This document shows positions 50,462 through 60,640 of a DNA stretch of 64,000 nucleotides, piece by piece. The position numbers and the translations under genes are program-made. The DNA comes from Marivivens aquimaris (GTDB lineage: Bacteria; Pseudomonadota; Alphaproteobacteria; Rhodobacterales; Rhodobacteraceae): assembly GCF_015220045.1 (NCBI RefSeq), contig NZ_JADBGB010000002.1:123339-187338 (forward strand), read 5' to 3'. Position 1 is the stretch's first letter; each line of letters opens with the position of its first letter. The notes beneath the pieces were generated by a model. That model was not told the DNA's origin. It worked only from the letters and a program-made list of their open reading frames with translations, and ran no database searches.

Positions 50462-53400
50462 GGCGAGGCTCCGGTCCGGGATTGCAGTGGGTGCGGTGAA
50501 TGCCTGTGTCGGCAGCGCGAAGGCTCAGGAACGGCAGCAGATTGCCGAGGTTGTTGTAGCTCTGCGCTCCGTCCGACGGCAGATCGGTGAGGGTCAGCGA
50601 CCGCAGCTTGGCGAGGTTCACGGCGGTGCTAACCACCTCGAACACGGTGTCCAGCGTCCATTCGGCATCAGGATCAGGCGGCGCGAGCAATGCGACCTGC
50701 GGCGCGCGGGCCGTAGGGGTGGGGGTGTCGATCACCGCGCCGATGGTGGCAGTGTCGTCGGGGACGACCTCTTGCCACTGGTCGATCATCAGACCGCAGA
50801 TCAGGCTGTTTGCGGGCCGTGGGCCGTTGAAAACAATGCCGTTTGTCGCGTGATACACGCCGTCGTTCACCCGCTTGCCGCCGATCCAGTCGTTCTGGCC
50901 GTCAACGATCCCGCCAGGCCATTGGACGGCCCAACTGTCATCGCTCCCGCCCAGCACGAGGTCGGAGAGCGGGGCGAGGCGACTGCGGACAACTTGCGAT
51001 TCCTCCAGCCATTCTTCCAGCGCGTCGTGGTCCTCGAATAGCCGCGCCCACGCATCGTTGCCGGGGGGCAGGGTGAAGGCGCGGACGACGGGCATGTCGG
51101 GGTCGAGCGCTTTGGCAGCGGCCTCTCCTGTCAGGCTGCGGGCGTCCTGAATGCGGGCTTCGATCTTGCGCAAGGCGCGTTCGGCCAGCACCTCGCGGGG
51201 GATGCCTCTGGTAGTTTTAATGATGCCGAGGCAAATCAGTTCGACGGCCAGCGCCTGCCAGTCGGTGTCTGATGGGGGCTCGGGCGTCGGAAACGGCCTC
51301 GGTCCGGGCTGAGGCCGTGGGTCGAGGTCGACGTCGGGCAGTGTCAGCTGGTGAGTGAACGGCTTGAGGCGGTCCATCAGGTTTTCCAGCGCCGCGATCC
51401 GTGCGTCGATGTGTTTGGTCAGGTAGGAGGGCGATTCAACGACCGACAGCGTGGTGTTCTGCGGGTCGGCGAAGTCATCCGGCTTGAAGGGCCGCGCTTC
51501 GGACAGCAGGCGGTTCACGCGGGCGGCGGCCCAGATTGTTAGTTGCGCTTTGTCGTCGAGCGTCCCGATGTAATTCGCCGGATCGCGGCCCGTTGACAGG
51601 CAGGCCAGTTCCGCCAGCGCGGCGGCGGTATCGCGGTCGGGAGCGGAGAGGCGGACGAGCGCCAGAACGCTGGGTATATTGGCGATGTCGTAGCTGCGTA
51701 GCGGGGTGAGCGGCTCTTTTTCGGTGAGCCTGATCTCGCCGCCCAAGTCGCCGATCAGACGCTTTGCAATGTCATTCAACGGGTCGTCTTCGCGCCCCGT
51801 CACGCCCACGCCGAACGCGATGGCAGCGCCGGAGACGCGGGGCTCCAGCACTTCGGGATCGGCGGGTGGAACCGCCCCTGCGCCCCGCGCGGCGAGAATG
51901 CCCGATGCGCGGTCGGGGCGGCCCTCGGTCAGCGCCAGCCCGCCTTCGGCCAGCATCACGGCGCCGAGAATATCGATCCCGTCGCGGACCTCTGCCAGCA
52001 CGGCGTCCAGCTTGTCGCGGTGATCGCCCACGGTGCGCAGATCGGCGGGCAGGTCGTTGTCGATCAGCGCGAGCGCGTCGAACCGCAGGGGCGACTGGCC
52101 CTCTTCTTCGATGTCGGGGAAGGTCGCGGCGAGCGTTTCGATCACTCCGCCCGCGCCGCGCGATTGCAGCTCTTCGCAGATCACGCGGGTAAGGCCAGCG
52201 TCATAGCGGCCGGCACGGGTGAGTTCGGTCATCAGGCGGCGAGCCATTTTCACGCGGGGCGCGGTGAGCGCGGCGTCGAAAATGCCGTCCATCCCTTCGA
52301 GCACGAAGCCTTCCTCGGCCCGCGCCAGAAACCCTGCCAGCCGCGCGAGGCGTTGGGACGGCGCGATCAGATAGGTCGCATCGGGGTCGGGGTGCGTGGT
52401 GAGCGGGACGTCCTCGACATAGCCCCACGCGCCGACGGAGGTGCTTTCCGCGTCCTGTTCGAGGCGGATGCGCGCCTCGCCCTCGATCCAGATATCGGGG
52501 CGGAGAGAGAACCAGTCGATAATATTGGCAACGGTATGATGCAGCAGATCCTGCGGCTGTTTGAGCAGGTATTCGAGATGTTTGATGAGGCGTTTCAGAT
52601 CGTCGGAGCGGGTCGTTTGCGGGGCATTATCCCGCACGCCGATTGCGTTGCCGCCCGCGTTTTGCAGGAGCGTCTCCATCAGGCGGTGGGCCGTGGTCTC
52701 TCCGATCCGGCGGGGATTGTGGAGGATTTGGGCGCGATTGTTGGCGGCACTGATCGCGTTGGGCTCGTCGATGATCGCCTGCATATCGGCGAGGATATTG
52801 CGCATCGCGTCTTCGCACAGAATGCGGAACAGCGGCTCGGGACCTTCGTCGTCACGGCGTGCGGCTTGGTTATCGAGCAGGTCATCGACGTACCGTCCGT
52901 GCAGCATCTCGTCGATCACGGGATCGGCCCAAGTGTCGGCGCTGGTCTCGCCGCCCTCTGAAATCAGCGGGCCGCAGTTGCGGGTGGGGAAGGGGCTGCC
53001 AGTGAGCTTGCTGAAGGGGAGTTCGCGGTTGCCGCGAAAGCCTATGTCGGTCAGCAATTTATCTGCTGATTTTGCATTAGAGGCCATTTGACTGACCATT
53101 TGGCGCTGTGCGTTGCTGTAGGTGTTCGATCCTGCTGCGATCAGCTTGGCGACCGTCAGCACTTCCCACCGCGCGCGGTCGCGCCAGAGCTGGCCGAAGG
53201 GCATACGGGCCAGCGTTTGGGCAAGGTCGTCTGCGGGAGCGGCGGGAGAACGCAAAGTCTCGGCAAGGCGGGCGAGTGGGACGGCCTCGCGGATACCGTT
53301 GGTGATTTTGCCGAGCCACGGGTGATCGCGGCTTGGCTTGGTCGAGACGCCCATGATGCCGACGGGGGTGCGCCCGACGGCGAGGACGGGGATATCCGCG

Positions 53401-54641
53401 AAATCGGGCAGGGCGCGGGACAACTGGCGACGCAACTGGTCGAGCAGAGCGGCATCCGAACCCAACCCGCCTTCCTGCCCGAAGATCTTGTCGAACACGA
53501 AGGTCGGGCGGATCGCGGCCTCCCACAGAACGCAGAGCACCGCATTGGTCAGCGCTTTGCTATCCTTCGTCGTGAGCGTATCGGGGATGTCTTTGATGCG
53601 GAGCAGTTCGTGCAGCGCCTCTTGCTTGCCATCAGGGAGGGACGCCAGCGGCCCGCCGGTGCCCGCGTCCTCGCCCTTGGTCGTCTGGCCCGAAAACAGC
53701 GATGTCAGGCCCGGCCCTTTGGCGAGGATGTCGAGCGTGCGTTCAACAGGCATATCGCCCGCGCCAATCACCGCGACCTTGGCAGTTTTGGCATCTGGCG
53801 GCACGCTGAAGCTGTGAGCCATGCCCACCTCGACCGCCGTGTCGAAATCGGCAATCCAGTAGAGCGGATCGCCCTTAAGGCTGAGGAGCGCGGTATCGCC
53901 GTCCCCCGGACCGGTGGGGAGGTCTTTGGGGATGTCTTTGCCTTCCTGCTCGAACCGCTCGCCGGGGTGGGTGTCGAAGGACACGCAATAGATCAGGCGC
54001 GGGGGCAGGGAGCGGGCGAGGGGCCGGTCGCCGCTTTCGCCCGCTACAAGGCGGCCCTTTTTCACGGCCTGACGGATGGCGTAGCTGCGGGCGGTGCCAG
54101 CGGCGGCGTCGAGGTCGGCGGTCGTCATCTCTCCGCGTTCCCAACGGTTACCGTCCGCGACTTCGTTATCTGAAAACCCTGCGGTCGCATCGGCGTGCAT
54201 CGCGTCGGGGAAGGCGCGGATTTTGAGGGTGGTGCCGTCGCAGAACGTCTCGATCCTGAGCGGCAGCAGCATCAGAGCGGATTTGAGCGGCACTTTGAAT
54301 TTGTAATCGCCGCTCACCTGCGGCTGGTCGGACAGGTTCCAACCTTGCTGGGGGGCGGGATCTTCGCGGTCCTGAAAGTCGGCACCACGGATATGGCCCG
54401 AGGGGTCGATTTTTTCGCGCAGGTTCCGAAACAGTAGCGCTGCCTTGTCCTGCGGCCCGATGACCGAAACCTGACGGCGGCCAATCATCAGACCCTCGAC
54501 CACGATCAGTGCACGGGTGCCGTCTGTGAGCGGGACGCTGACCTTGTCACCCTTGTTGATCCTGCCGCGCACCAGAGCGCCAGTAACGGCGGTCCCGCGG
54601 CCTGTGATTGAGAAAATGTCTTCGATTTTGAATAGGATCAT
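50448..54641 (-). CDS. Large-protein operon, protein 4 (1397 aa), with EF-Tu domain-2-like N-terminus
   Basis: Residues 1-92 resemble the second beta-barrel domain of EF-Tu/SelB-type GTPases (FKIEDIFSITGRGTAVTGAL, GRINKGDKVSVP) but without any GTPase domain. A long helical middle of about 1000 residues is not recognised. The C-terminal 170 residues include CGLMIDQWQEVVPDDTATIG and a LAKLRSLTLTDLP segment; I recall the pattern LVVDEWVEVxP in uncharacterised large proteins elsewhere. A Pro-rich linker (DPRPQPGPRPFPTPEPP) lies near residue 1100. No signal peptide or membrane segment is seen. It starts 27 bp after the upstream gene. Confidence 0.75.
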   Translation of the reverse strand: MILFKIEDIFSITGRGTAVTGALVRGRINKGDKVSVPLTDGTRALIVVEGLMIGRRQVSVIGPQDKAALLFRNLREKIDPSGHIRGADFQDREDPAPQQGWNLSDQPQVSGDYKFKVPLKSALMLLPLRIETFCDGTTLKIRAFPDAMHADATAGFSDNEVADGNRWERGEMTTADLDAAAGTARSYAIRQAVKKGRLVAGESGDRPLARSLPPRLIYCVSFDTHPGERFEQEGKDIPKDLPTGPGDGDTALLSLKGDPLYWIADFDTAVEVGMAHSFSVPPDAKTAKVAVIGAGDMPVERTLDILAKGPGLTSLFSGQTTKGEDAGTGGPLASLPDGKQEALHELLRIKDIPDTLTTKDSKALTNAVLCVLWEAAIRPTFVFDKIFGQEGGLGSDAALLDQLRRQLSRALPDFADIPVLAVGRTPVGIMGVSTKPSRDHPWLGKITNGIREAVPLARLAETLRSPAAPADDLAQTLARMPFGQLWRDRARWEVLTVAKLIAAGSNTYSNAQRQMVSQMASNAKSADKLLTDIGFRGNRELPFSKLTGSPFPTRNCGPLISEGGETSADTWADPVIDEMLHGRYVDDLLDNQAARRDDEGPEPLFRILCEDAMRNILADMQAIIDEPNAISAANNRAQILHNPRRIGETTAHRLMETLLQNAGGNAIGVRDNAPQTTRSDDLKRLIKHLEYLLKQPQDLLHHTVANIIDWFSLRPDIWIEGEARIRLEQDAESTSVGAWGYVEDVPLTTHPDPDATYLIAPSQRLARLAGFLARAEEGFVLEGMDGIFDAALTAPRVKMARRLMTELTRAGRYDAGLTRVICEELQSRGAGGVIETLAATFPDIEEEGQSPLRFDALALIDNDLPADLRTVGDHRDKLDAVLAEVRDGIDILGAVMLAEGGLALTEGRPDRASGILAARGAGAVPPADPEVLEPRVSGAAIAFGVGVTGREDDPLNDIAKRLIGDLGGEIRLTEKEPLTPLRSYDIANIPSVLALVRLSAPDRDTAAALAELACLSTGRDPANYIGTLDDKAQLTIWAAARVNRLLSEARPFKPDDFADPQNTTLSVVESPSYLTKHIDARIAALENLMDRLKPFTHQLTLPDVDLDPRPQPGPRPFPTPEPPSDTDWQALAVELICLGIIKTTRGIPREVLAERALRKIEARIQDARSLTGEAAAKALDPDMPVVRAFTLPPGNDAWARLFEDHDALEEWLEESQVVRSRLAPLSDLVLGGSDDSWAVQWPGGIVDGQNDWIGGKRVNDGVYHATNGIVFNGPRPANSLICGLMIDQWQEVVPDDTATIGAVIDTPTPTARAPQVALLAPPDPDAEWTLDTVFEVVSTAVNLAKLRSLTLTDLPSDGAQSYNNLGNLLPFLSLRAADTGIHRTHCNPGPEPRHVKP

Positions 54642-54668
54642 GGTGCGAAAGTCGCTTGGAAAAACAGG

Positions 54669-57290
54669 TTACAAAATATCGCTGAGGTGGATCGCCACGA
54701 CGACGGGCCGCTCGAGCAGGATGCCCGCCATCCGCGCGCCGTCCTTGCCCCACGCGAGGCCCGCCGGCCCTTGGCTGCGGTCAAACGCGTTCGGCGCGAT
54801 GTCGTCGCCGCTGAGGTCCGACCATGAAAGTGCGTTCCAGCTGGAAAGGTCCGCAGGCGTTTGCGGGGCGTCTCCGGTGGGGGCATTGAGCCCGAAGGTC
54901 AGGCCCTTTTTCGGCTGCACGAAGGTGAGGAAATAGCCCGGATTGCCGTCCAACGAGACGCCGCCCAGATCGGGGAAGCCGACGTAGGACAGACCGCGCG
55001 AGAGCTTGCCGTACATGATCGGCAGGACCGGAGCGCTGTTTTGCAGGTCGATGGTGCGCTGGCCGTTTTCCATGACCGCCTTGCAGAGCATCACCTGAAT
55101 ATCGGGAAACTTCTCCAGCAGCGGGGTGCGGAGGATGGTGACAAAGCCCACTTGCGGCGCTTCGCCATGCTCGCCCAGATCGGTGTCGCCCCAATCGCCG
55201 ATGGGCTCGATATCGGGGTTCAGGGGGCTGCCGTCCGTCGGCGCGGGAAAAGCGCGGCGGATGGGGGAGGCGTTGTTCGGCACGGGCATCCCGCGCCAGC
55301 GCAGCTCGCGCAGCAGCTCGTGGTTCGCGCCGACCATCACGGCCTCCATCGCGCGGGGATCGTAGAACACGCCGGTGAGCGAGTCCTCGGGCATGTCGCG
55401 CAGGTTGGGGGCGACCAGTTCGGGCGAGTCCTCGAGCAGCATCTCGAACAGTGGATGGGGCCAGACCGGATCGTGGATCAGGCGGACGGGCAGGCTGTCA
55501 CCGTCCAGTTCATCCGCGCCGCCGATCCGCTGCGCGATACGGGGCGGAACGCTATGGGCAGGGTCGAGCGCGCGTTTGATGCCATCCGGAATGCGGCCCA
55601 CGCGGTCGTCGATGTCTTTAAGCTTGGGGGCGTCTTTGGGCAGGAAGGAACGGTCGTAGGTGTCCTGCGCCCACGCCTTCATTTCCTCGTCGGCGGGATT
55701 GATCTTGGGCCGGTCATTCGGATTGCGGTCGAGGAGCTGACCGAGCAATGCGGCGACTGTTTGCTCCACGTCGATCGAAGAAGAGCCGACATTTGTCTGG
55801 TTGATCAGCGTGTCGACGAGATCGTCAGGCATCGCGGCCCCCGCGACGCGGTCGGCATCGGCAAAGGCATCGGCAACGTTCTGCGCGCCGGTCTGCATAT
55901 CCTCAGGCGTCAGGCCGCGCTTGCCCGCCTGCCGCGCCACGGCGGAGGACAGCGCCACGTCCAGAACGGTGCCTTCGACCCGCTTTTTCAGCGAGGTCTT
56001 TCTGCCGTCGTGGTCCAAGATACGGGTCCGAGCGGCGGCGGGACCGGCAAAGCCGACGAGGGAGGCGGTCGACGCACTGCCAAGCGTGCGGGTCGTCTTC
56101 GCGTTAAGCTGGCGCGCCGCGTGGGCGCGGGAAATGATGGCGTTCGCGTCTTTGATGGCGCCTGCGTCCTCACCGATAAAGGCGACCAATTCTTCCTGTC
56201 GTTTGCGCACGATATTGGTGCCCGCCCCTGCGAGCCTGCGCAGACCGAAATCGCGATTGACGCTCTGGAACCACTCTGCCGAAGCCGACGAATGTGCGTC
56301 CTCTTCGTCCGCGTAGGCACGGCCATAGGATGGGATCGGCATCTCTGATGAAAAGAGCGGCGAGAGGGCGCCTTCAAGCGCTTCGTTAAAGATGTCCACG
56401 GGCATTTCGTCGGCGTTACGCTGTGCGAACGGATCGTGGGTGGGGATGAACAGCGTGCGGTCGACGACCATCTGCTGGTCGAGTTCTTCGATCGGTGACA
56501 GGAACTTGGCGGACATCGGGAACTCTGCCGGATCGTCATTCAGATCGAACGCGGTCAGATCGCGCAGCATGTCCTCCGCGCCGCGGCCCGCGCCAGTGGT
56601 GAAGGTCCAATGATGATAGACGGGCATGGTGAGCGCATCATCGCCGCGCTGCCATGCGTAAAGCGTCTGGCCCGTCGGTTCCTGCCCCAGTCCGGCAAGG
56701 CGCCCGTCTTCGAACAGTGGCACGACGCAGGCGGTGTATTTGGTGCGCGGTTTCAGTTGTTGCAGACTGACGAGGCGGGCGATGGCGCGCGGACCCGGTT
56801 CGGTGTCGAGCGACTTGCCGTCGGGATCGTGGATGTGCGCGCCCATCTGAACGTGGTTGGGTTCGGGCAGCAGCGGACCGCCGGACACAGAAGCCGTCGC
56901 CAGCCCTGCCGCGCTGACGGTCACGCGGGTGTCACCGATACTGACGCTGCACAGATCGGACGGAAAACACAGCAGCGCCATCCACGGGTCGATGCCCATA
57001 TCGTTGTTCCAGCCGTGCGGGGTCAGCACCCATGGCAGCATCGGATCGCTAAATTCAACGTACGGCAGGGCGCCCGCGCGCATATCGACGCTGCCCGCGA
57101 CGGGGTAGACCTTGCCAATCGCAGTGGGTTGGAGGGCAGAGACGTTGCCCGGACCGGCCAGCGACAGGTCGATGTCCACTGTTTCGGTGGAGCCGCCCTT
57201 TTTCACATCGAGCTTAAAGGACACCGCATCGCGGTCGCCGCCGAGAGTGCGAATGCCGCGGCGGGCGTAGGCGTAGAAACGGCCGCTCAT
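54669..57290 (-). CDS. Large-protein operon, protein 3 (873 aa), function unknown
   Basis: The N-terminal 270 residues look beta-rich and contain ALPYVEFSDPMLPWVLTP. The middle (about 300-560) is helical and charged. The last 300 residues carry GANHELLRELRWRGMPVPNN, an RTPLLEKFPDIQVMLCKAV strand and WNALSWSDL. The patterns ELSxPxLPWxxTP, NHExxRELxWR and WNxLSW are ones I remember from large uncharacterised bacterial proteins. No signal peptide, membrane helix or catalytic signature is seen. It overlaps the upstream gene by four bases. Confidence 0.75.
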   Translation of the reverse strand: MSGRFYAYARRGIRTLGGDRDAVSFKLDVKKGGSTETVDIDLSLAGPGNVSALQPTAIGKVYPVAGSVDMRAGALPYVEFSDPMLPWVLTPHGWNNDMGIDPWMALLCFPSDLCSVSIGDTRVTVSAAGLATASVSGGPLLPEPNHVQMGAHIHDPDGKSLDTEPGPRAIARLVSLQQLKPRTKYTACVVPLFEDGRLAGLGQEPTGQTLYAWQRGDDALTMPVYHHWTFTTGAGRGAEDMLRDLTAFDLNDDPAEFPMSAKFLSPIEELDQQMVVDRTLFIPTHDPFAQRNADEMPVDIFNEALEGALSPLFSSEMPIPSYGRAYADEEDAHSSASAEWFQSVNRDFGLRRLAGAGTNIVRKRQEELVAFIGEDAGAIKDANAIISRAHAARQLNAKTTRTLGSASTASLVGFAGPAAARTRILDHDGRKTSLKKRVEGTVLDVALSSAVARQAGKRGLTPEDMQTGAQNVADAFADADRVAGAAMPDDLVDTLINQTNVGSSSIDVEQTVAALLGQLLDRNPNDRPKINPADEEMKAWAQDTYDRSFLPKDAPKLKDIDDRVGRIPDGIKRALDPAHSVPPRIAQRIGGADELDGDSLPVRLIHDPVWPHPLFEMLLEDSPELVAPNLRDMPEDSLTGVFYDPRAMEAVMVGANHELLRELRWRGMPVPNNASPIRRAFPAPTDGSPLNPDIEPIGDWGDTDLGEHGEAPQVGFVTILRTPLLEKFPDIQVMLCKAVMENGQRTIDLQNSAPVLPIMYGKLSRGLSYVGFPDLGGVSLDGNPGYFLTFVQPKKGLTFGLNAPTGDAPQTPADLSSWNALSWSDLSGDDIAPNAFDRSQGPAGLAWGKDGARMAGILLERPVVVAIHLSDIL

Positions 57291-60200
57291 GCGCTGACCT
57301 CCGTCGTGCGGACCGCACCTTTGCCGAGGACGGCTCGCGGCGCGGGCTGGGTTGTCGAAATCGTTAGCGTGCTGTCGGTCATCACGTAGGCTTCGTCGCT
57401 GATGGTGATCTTGCGCTTTGGTTTGACCTTGGGCGCGGGGCCGATGTTGCCTGCCAGCTTCGAGGTGCCGACGGGGCGGATGCGGCGGGCGGGGGCGAAG
57501 GCGTCGTCGGACGCCTCGGGCGCGTCGATGATGATGAGGTCTTCGCTGTCATCGACAACCACCGAGTCCGCCATCGGGAAATCGACGGTGGTGGTAAATA
57601 CCGCGCCGGACTCCATTTCCTCGAACGATGGAGAGGACAGTTTTTCGTTGTCCGTCAATGTCTTGAAGTTTCCAGGCGCAAAGCGGGCGATATTCTTTGT
57701 CGCTGTATTATGGACAGCGTTGTCCTCGTCCTTGATCCGCAGCACCTCGAATTTATCGTCGCCCGTGACTGCGGCGCCGCCGTAGTGGTCGAGCTTCAGA
57801 CCGAACGGCACGCAGTCCTGCGACAGCGACACGGGCGCGTCGGGCATCACGCGGTCGGTGCAGTTCCTGAGCACAAGGTGGGTCGTCTCGGTTTTGCCCG
57901 CGCCCCACGATTGCGGCATCCGTAACCGTTCGAGCAGATGGTCCGCCCAGACGTTTTCGGGCGGCAGGGTGCTTTTCTGGGCATCGCCGAAGGACTTGTC
58001 GAAATGCACCTCGACATCCCAGAACAGCACCTTGATCCCCGCATTGCCCTTGGCCCGCCACGGTCCAGGACCACTCAGTTGGCCGTTGAGCCAGACCGAG
58101 CAGAGCGTATCGCGGCCCCGCTTGATCGTGGCGCTCGCGTGGACATCGGCCTGAAGGTAGAGCGGGCTGAAGATGATCAGCACGTCGAAGCCGAGGTCCG
58201 CCAGAACGGTGAAGCCCTTGAGTTTCGCGTTCAGATCCAGCCCCGCGCCGAACTGGAGGCTGTTGCTGGTCAGCGCGAAATAGCCCGTCGCGATCAGTTT
58301 GAAATTGCTGGAGTTGGCGACGACGAGCGTCAGGCGGTCGACGCTCGGGAAACCTTCGGGCGGTTCGAAATCGGGGTGGAACCCGCCGATGGAGGCCGCG
58401 AACTCCGCCTTGGCCCCCCAGCACGACCGGATCGCGAAACCGCCCGAGAGGGACATGCCCGCGATGACGGAGTCGTGGATAGAGCCCTCCATATCGAACC
58501 GCTGCGCGGTCAGGTCGAGCACGCCCGCCACGTCGATATTGATGCTGGCGATCGGCTCTTCGGGCTTGGGCAGGTTCATCCCGATGCTGCCGATGAGGAT
58601 GATCCGCAGCGGCTCTGGCAGGGTGACGGCCAGCGCGATATCGGCGGTGATAATGGTCGGCGCGCCCCAGCTGAGCTTGACCGTCGGGCCAAGCACATAC
58701 TGGTCGCGGGTGACGGGGAAGATCGCGGAGGCGTCTTGGAGCAGTTGCGGCCCGTCTTCGGCGGGGTGTTCGGGCGACAGCAGATCACCCGCACGCCCCG
58801 CTCGGACCACGTCGAACAGCGCGTCGGTGTCCACATCGCGGTTGATGCCCACGAGGCCGCCGACGCCGAGCAGATTGAACCCGAAGCCGAGCGGAATGGG
58901 CGGGAATTGCCCCGACATGAACAGGATCAGCGACCAGCCGTCCTCGCCATCCGGCATTTGCGTGTCGAGGATGCCGAACGCGGTGATGCCGATCGCTTCG
59001 ACCTGCAAACTAAGAACACCCTGATAGCGGCCGATGTCGGGCAGGCATTCGATGAAACCGCCCCCCGATACGGGGCCCGCATCGACCGAAACGCCCATGC
59101 CTGTGGGCGGTACGAATGTCACGCCGGCAAAACTGGGGCCCTCGGACATCACGAGGTCGAAACCGGTTTCAACCCCGATCCCCGTGATCGCGCCGGAAAC
59201 AGGGCCGATGCTCATGGAGGCGTCGAGCGTGGCGCGGATACGCAAGCCAAAGCCGCCATCGGGCGCGGGGTCGGCGGGGAGGACCGAGATCGTGATCACC
59301 TCGAACCGCAGCGCGTCCCCGAAGCCGAGGTCCGTGGGGTAGCGCGCGGTAAAGCCCGTCGCGCCCATCGACAGATAGAACCCGTCCTTCGTCGACCAGC
59401 CGGCCATCGGTTTGAAGCCGGTCGTAATGCCTTCGGGCGGCAGAAGGCTGGCAATGAACCCGTCCACGTCACCCGCCGAGAGGGTGAAATCGAGCGTGTC
59501 CAGCTTCGCCTCGGTCCGCAGGTCGAAATTACCCGGATCGAGTTTGAGCTTCACCCCCGTGCGGTAATTCGCGGCGTGCATCGATAGAGGCCCGAACTGG
59601 TAGGTCTCGTCAAAGCCGTCGCCTTGCAGCTCTACCCCGAGATCGACGGGCGGAGCCGCCGCGCCGGTGGTGACGCCGTTCGGAGTGATCGTCATCTGCA
59701 TCATCTCGACGGCATCGGTCGCGGCCGAGAATACAAGGTCGGTGTTGTTGCCCAGATCGACCGAGGTCTGCCCCTCGCCGTTGATGCTCAGCAGCGCCTT
59801 GAGCGATGGTGTTTGGAGGTCGCCCTGAAGCGTCAGCTTGGCCGCCGCAGCGGGATCGACAGACTGGAAAATCGTCCAGATGAGCAGCAGGTCTTCGGGG
59901 TTCGCCTCGACATTGGCCGGCAGATTGGCGTTCGCCGCCTCCATAATCTGCGCCCGCAGCCCCATCGCGCCGAGCAGGAAGGCAACGGCAGCAACCAGCT
60001 GGGCGGCGTCGAAGTCGGGTTCGCCGAAGCCGAAGGTCTCCTGCACCGCCTCCAGCGGATCACCGATCACATCTGCAATCCGCGCAAAATCGAACTGGCC
60101 AGCGGTTCCGGCATTCAGCGCCGCGTCGTTCCCGACACCAATGAAGCACAGCACCTGCCAGACGGCGGGATAGTAGCGCGACAGATAAACCGCGATGAGG

Positions 60201-60640
60201 TGCTCGGTCACCAGCTTCGCGACTTTTTCTGGAGAGGGGAGGGAGCCGATTGCGTGCGGCAGTTCGCCCCGCAGATCTTGGACAGCGGCGACGAACCTTC
60301 TCACCGCTTCGATGGCGTCAATCAACTGCTCCACATCTGCCATGTCGAAGTTCGGATCGTCGAACTGGCTCTTGGCTGTCGCAATCGTCGTGCGCAGACC
60401 TGCCACGGCGGTTGCGAAGGTTTCTGCAACGGCTTCGGTCGGAAGCTCGGGCAGTTCGATGCCGCAATCAGTGACGAATTTGCGAAGCTCTTCGGCGCGT
60501 TCGTTCAGGGAAACGGTCGTCGTGCTGTCGATGGTGAAGTCATAGACGATGCGATTCTGCGACGGCAGCGACAAGAACGAAAGCGGCTCCAGCAGGCGCT
60601 CGATTTCACGGATGAGAATGGCGGGTACAGCTTGGGTCAT
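57287..60640 (-). CDS. Large-protein operon, protein 2 (1117 aa), beta-rich, DUF6603-like
   Basis: The first 300 residues are helical. Residues about 300-900 are Gly-rich alternating beta strands without a signal peptide. The segment GFGFNLLGVGGLVGINRDVD (near 587), then DASAIFPVTRDQYVLGPTVK and KLSWGAPTIITADIAL, recalls a family I know as DUF6603; this is from memory. The last 150 residues are low-complexity and Pro/Lys-rich and may be a linker or docking tail. Length and repetitiveness suggest a structural role, not an enzyme. It overlaps both neighbours by four bases. Confidence 0.75.
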   Translation of the reverse strand: MTQAVPAILIREIERLLEPLSFLSLPSQNRIVYDFTIDSTTTVSLNERAEELRKFVTDCGIELPELPTEAVAETFATAVAGLRTTIATAKSQFDDPNFDMADVEQLIDAIEAVRRFVAAVQDLRGELPHAIGSLPSPEKVAKLVTEHLIAVYLSRYYPAVWQVLCFIGVGNDAALNAGTAGQFDFARIADVIGDPLEAVQETFGFGEPDFDAAQLVAAVAFLLGAMGLRAQIMEAANANLPANVEANPEDLLLIWTIFQSVDPAAAAKLTLQGDLQTPSLKALLSINGEGQTSVDLGNNTDLVFSAATDAVEMMQMTITPNGVTTGAAAPPVDLGVELQGDGFDETYQFGPLSMHAANYRTGVKLKLDPGNFDLRTEAKLDTLDFTLSAGDVDGFIASLLPPEGITTGFKPMAGWSTKDGFYLSMGATGFTARYPTDLGFGDALRFEVITISVLPADPAPDGGFGLRIRATLDASMSIGPVSGAITGIGVETGFDLVMSEGPSFAGVTFVPPTGMGVSVDAGPVSGGGFIECLPDIGRYQGVLSLQVEAIGITAFGILDTQMPDGEDGWSLILFMSGQFPPIPLGFGFNLLGVGGLVGINRDVDTDALFDVVRAGRAGDLLSPEHPAEDGPQLLQDASAIFPVTRDQYVLGPTVKLSWGAPTIITADIALAVTLPEPLRIILIGSIGMNLPKPEEPIASINIDVAGVLDLTAQRFDMEGSIHDSVIAGMSLSGGFAIRSCWGAKAEFAASIGGFHPDFEPPEGFPSVDRLTLVVANSSNFKLIATGYFALTSNSLQFGAGLDLNAKLKGFTVLADLGFDVLIIFSPLYLQADVHASATIKRGRDTLCSVWLNGQLSGPGPWRAKGNAGIKVLFWDVEVHFDKSFGDAQKSTLPPENVWADHLLERLRMPQSWGAGKTETTHLVLRNCTDRVMPDAPVSLSQDCVPFGLKLDHYGGAAVTGDDKFEVLRIKDEDNAVHNTATKNIARFAPGNFKTLTDNEKLSSPSFEEMESGAVFTTTVDFPMADSVVVDDSEDLIIIDAPEASDDAFAPARRIRPVGTSKLAGNIGPAPKVKPKRKITISDEAYVMTDSTLTISTTQPAPRAVLGKGAVRTTEVSA

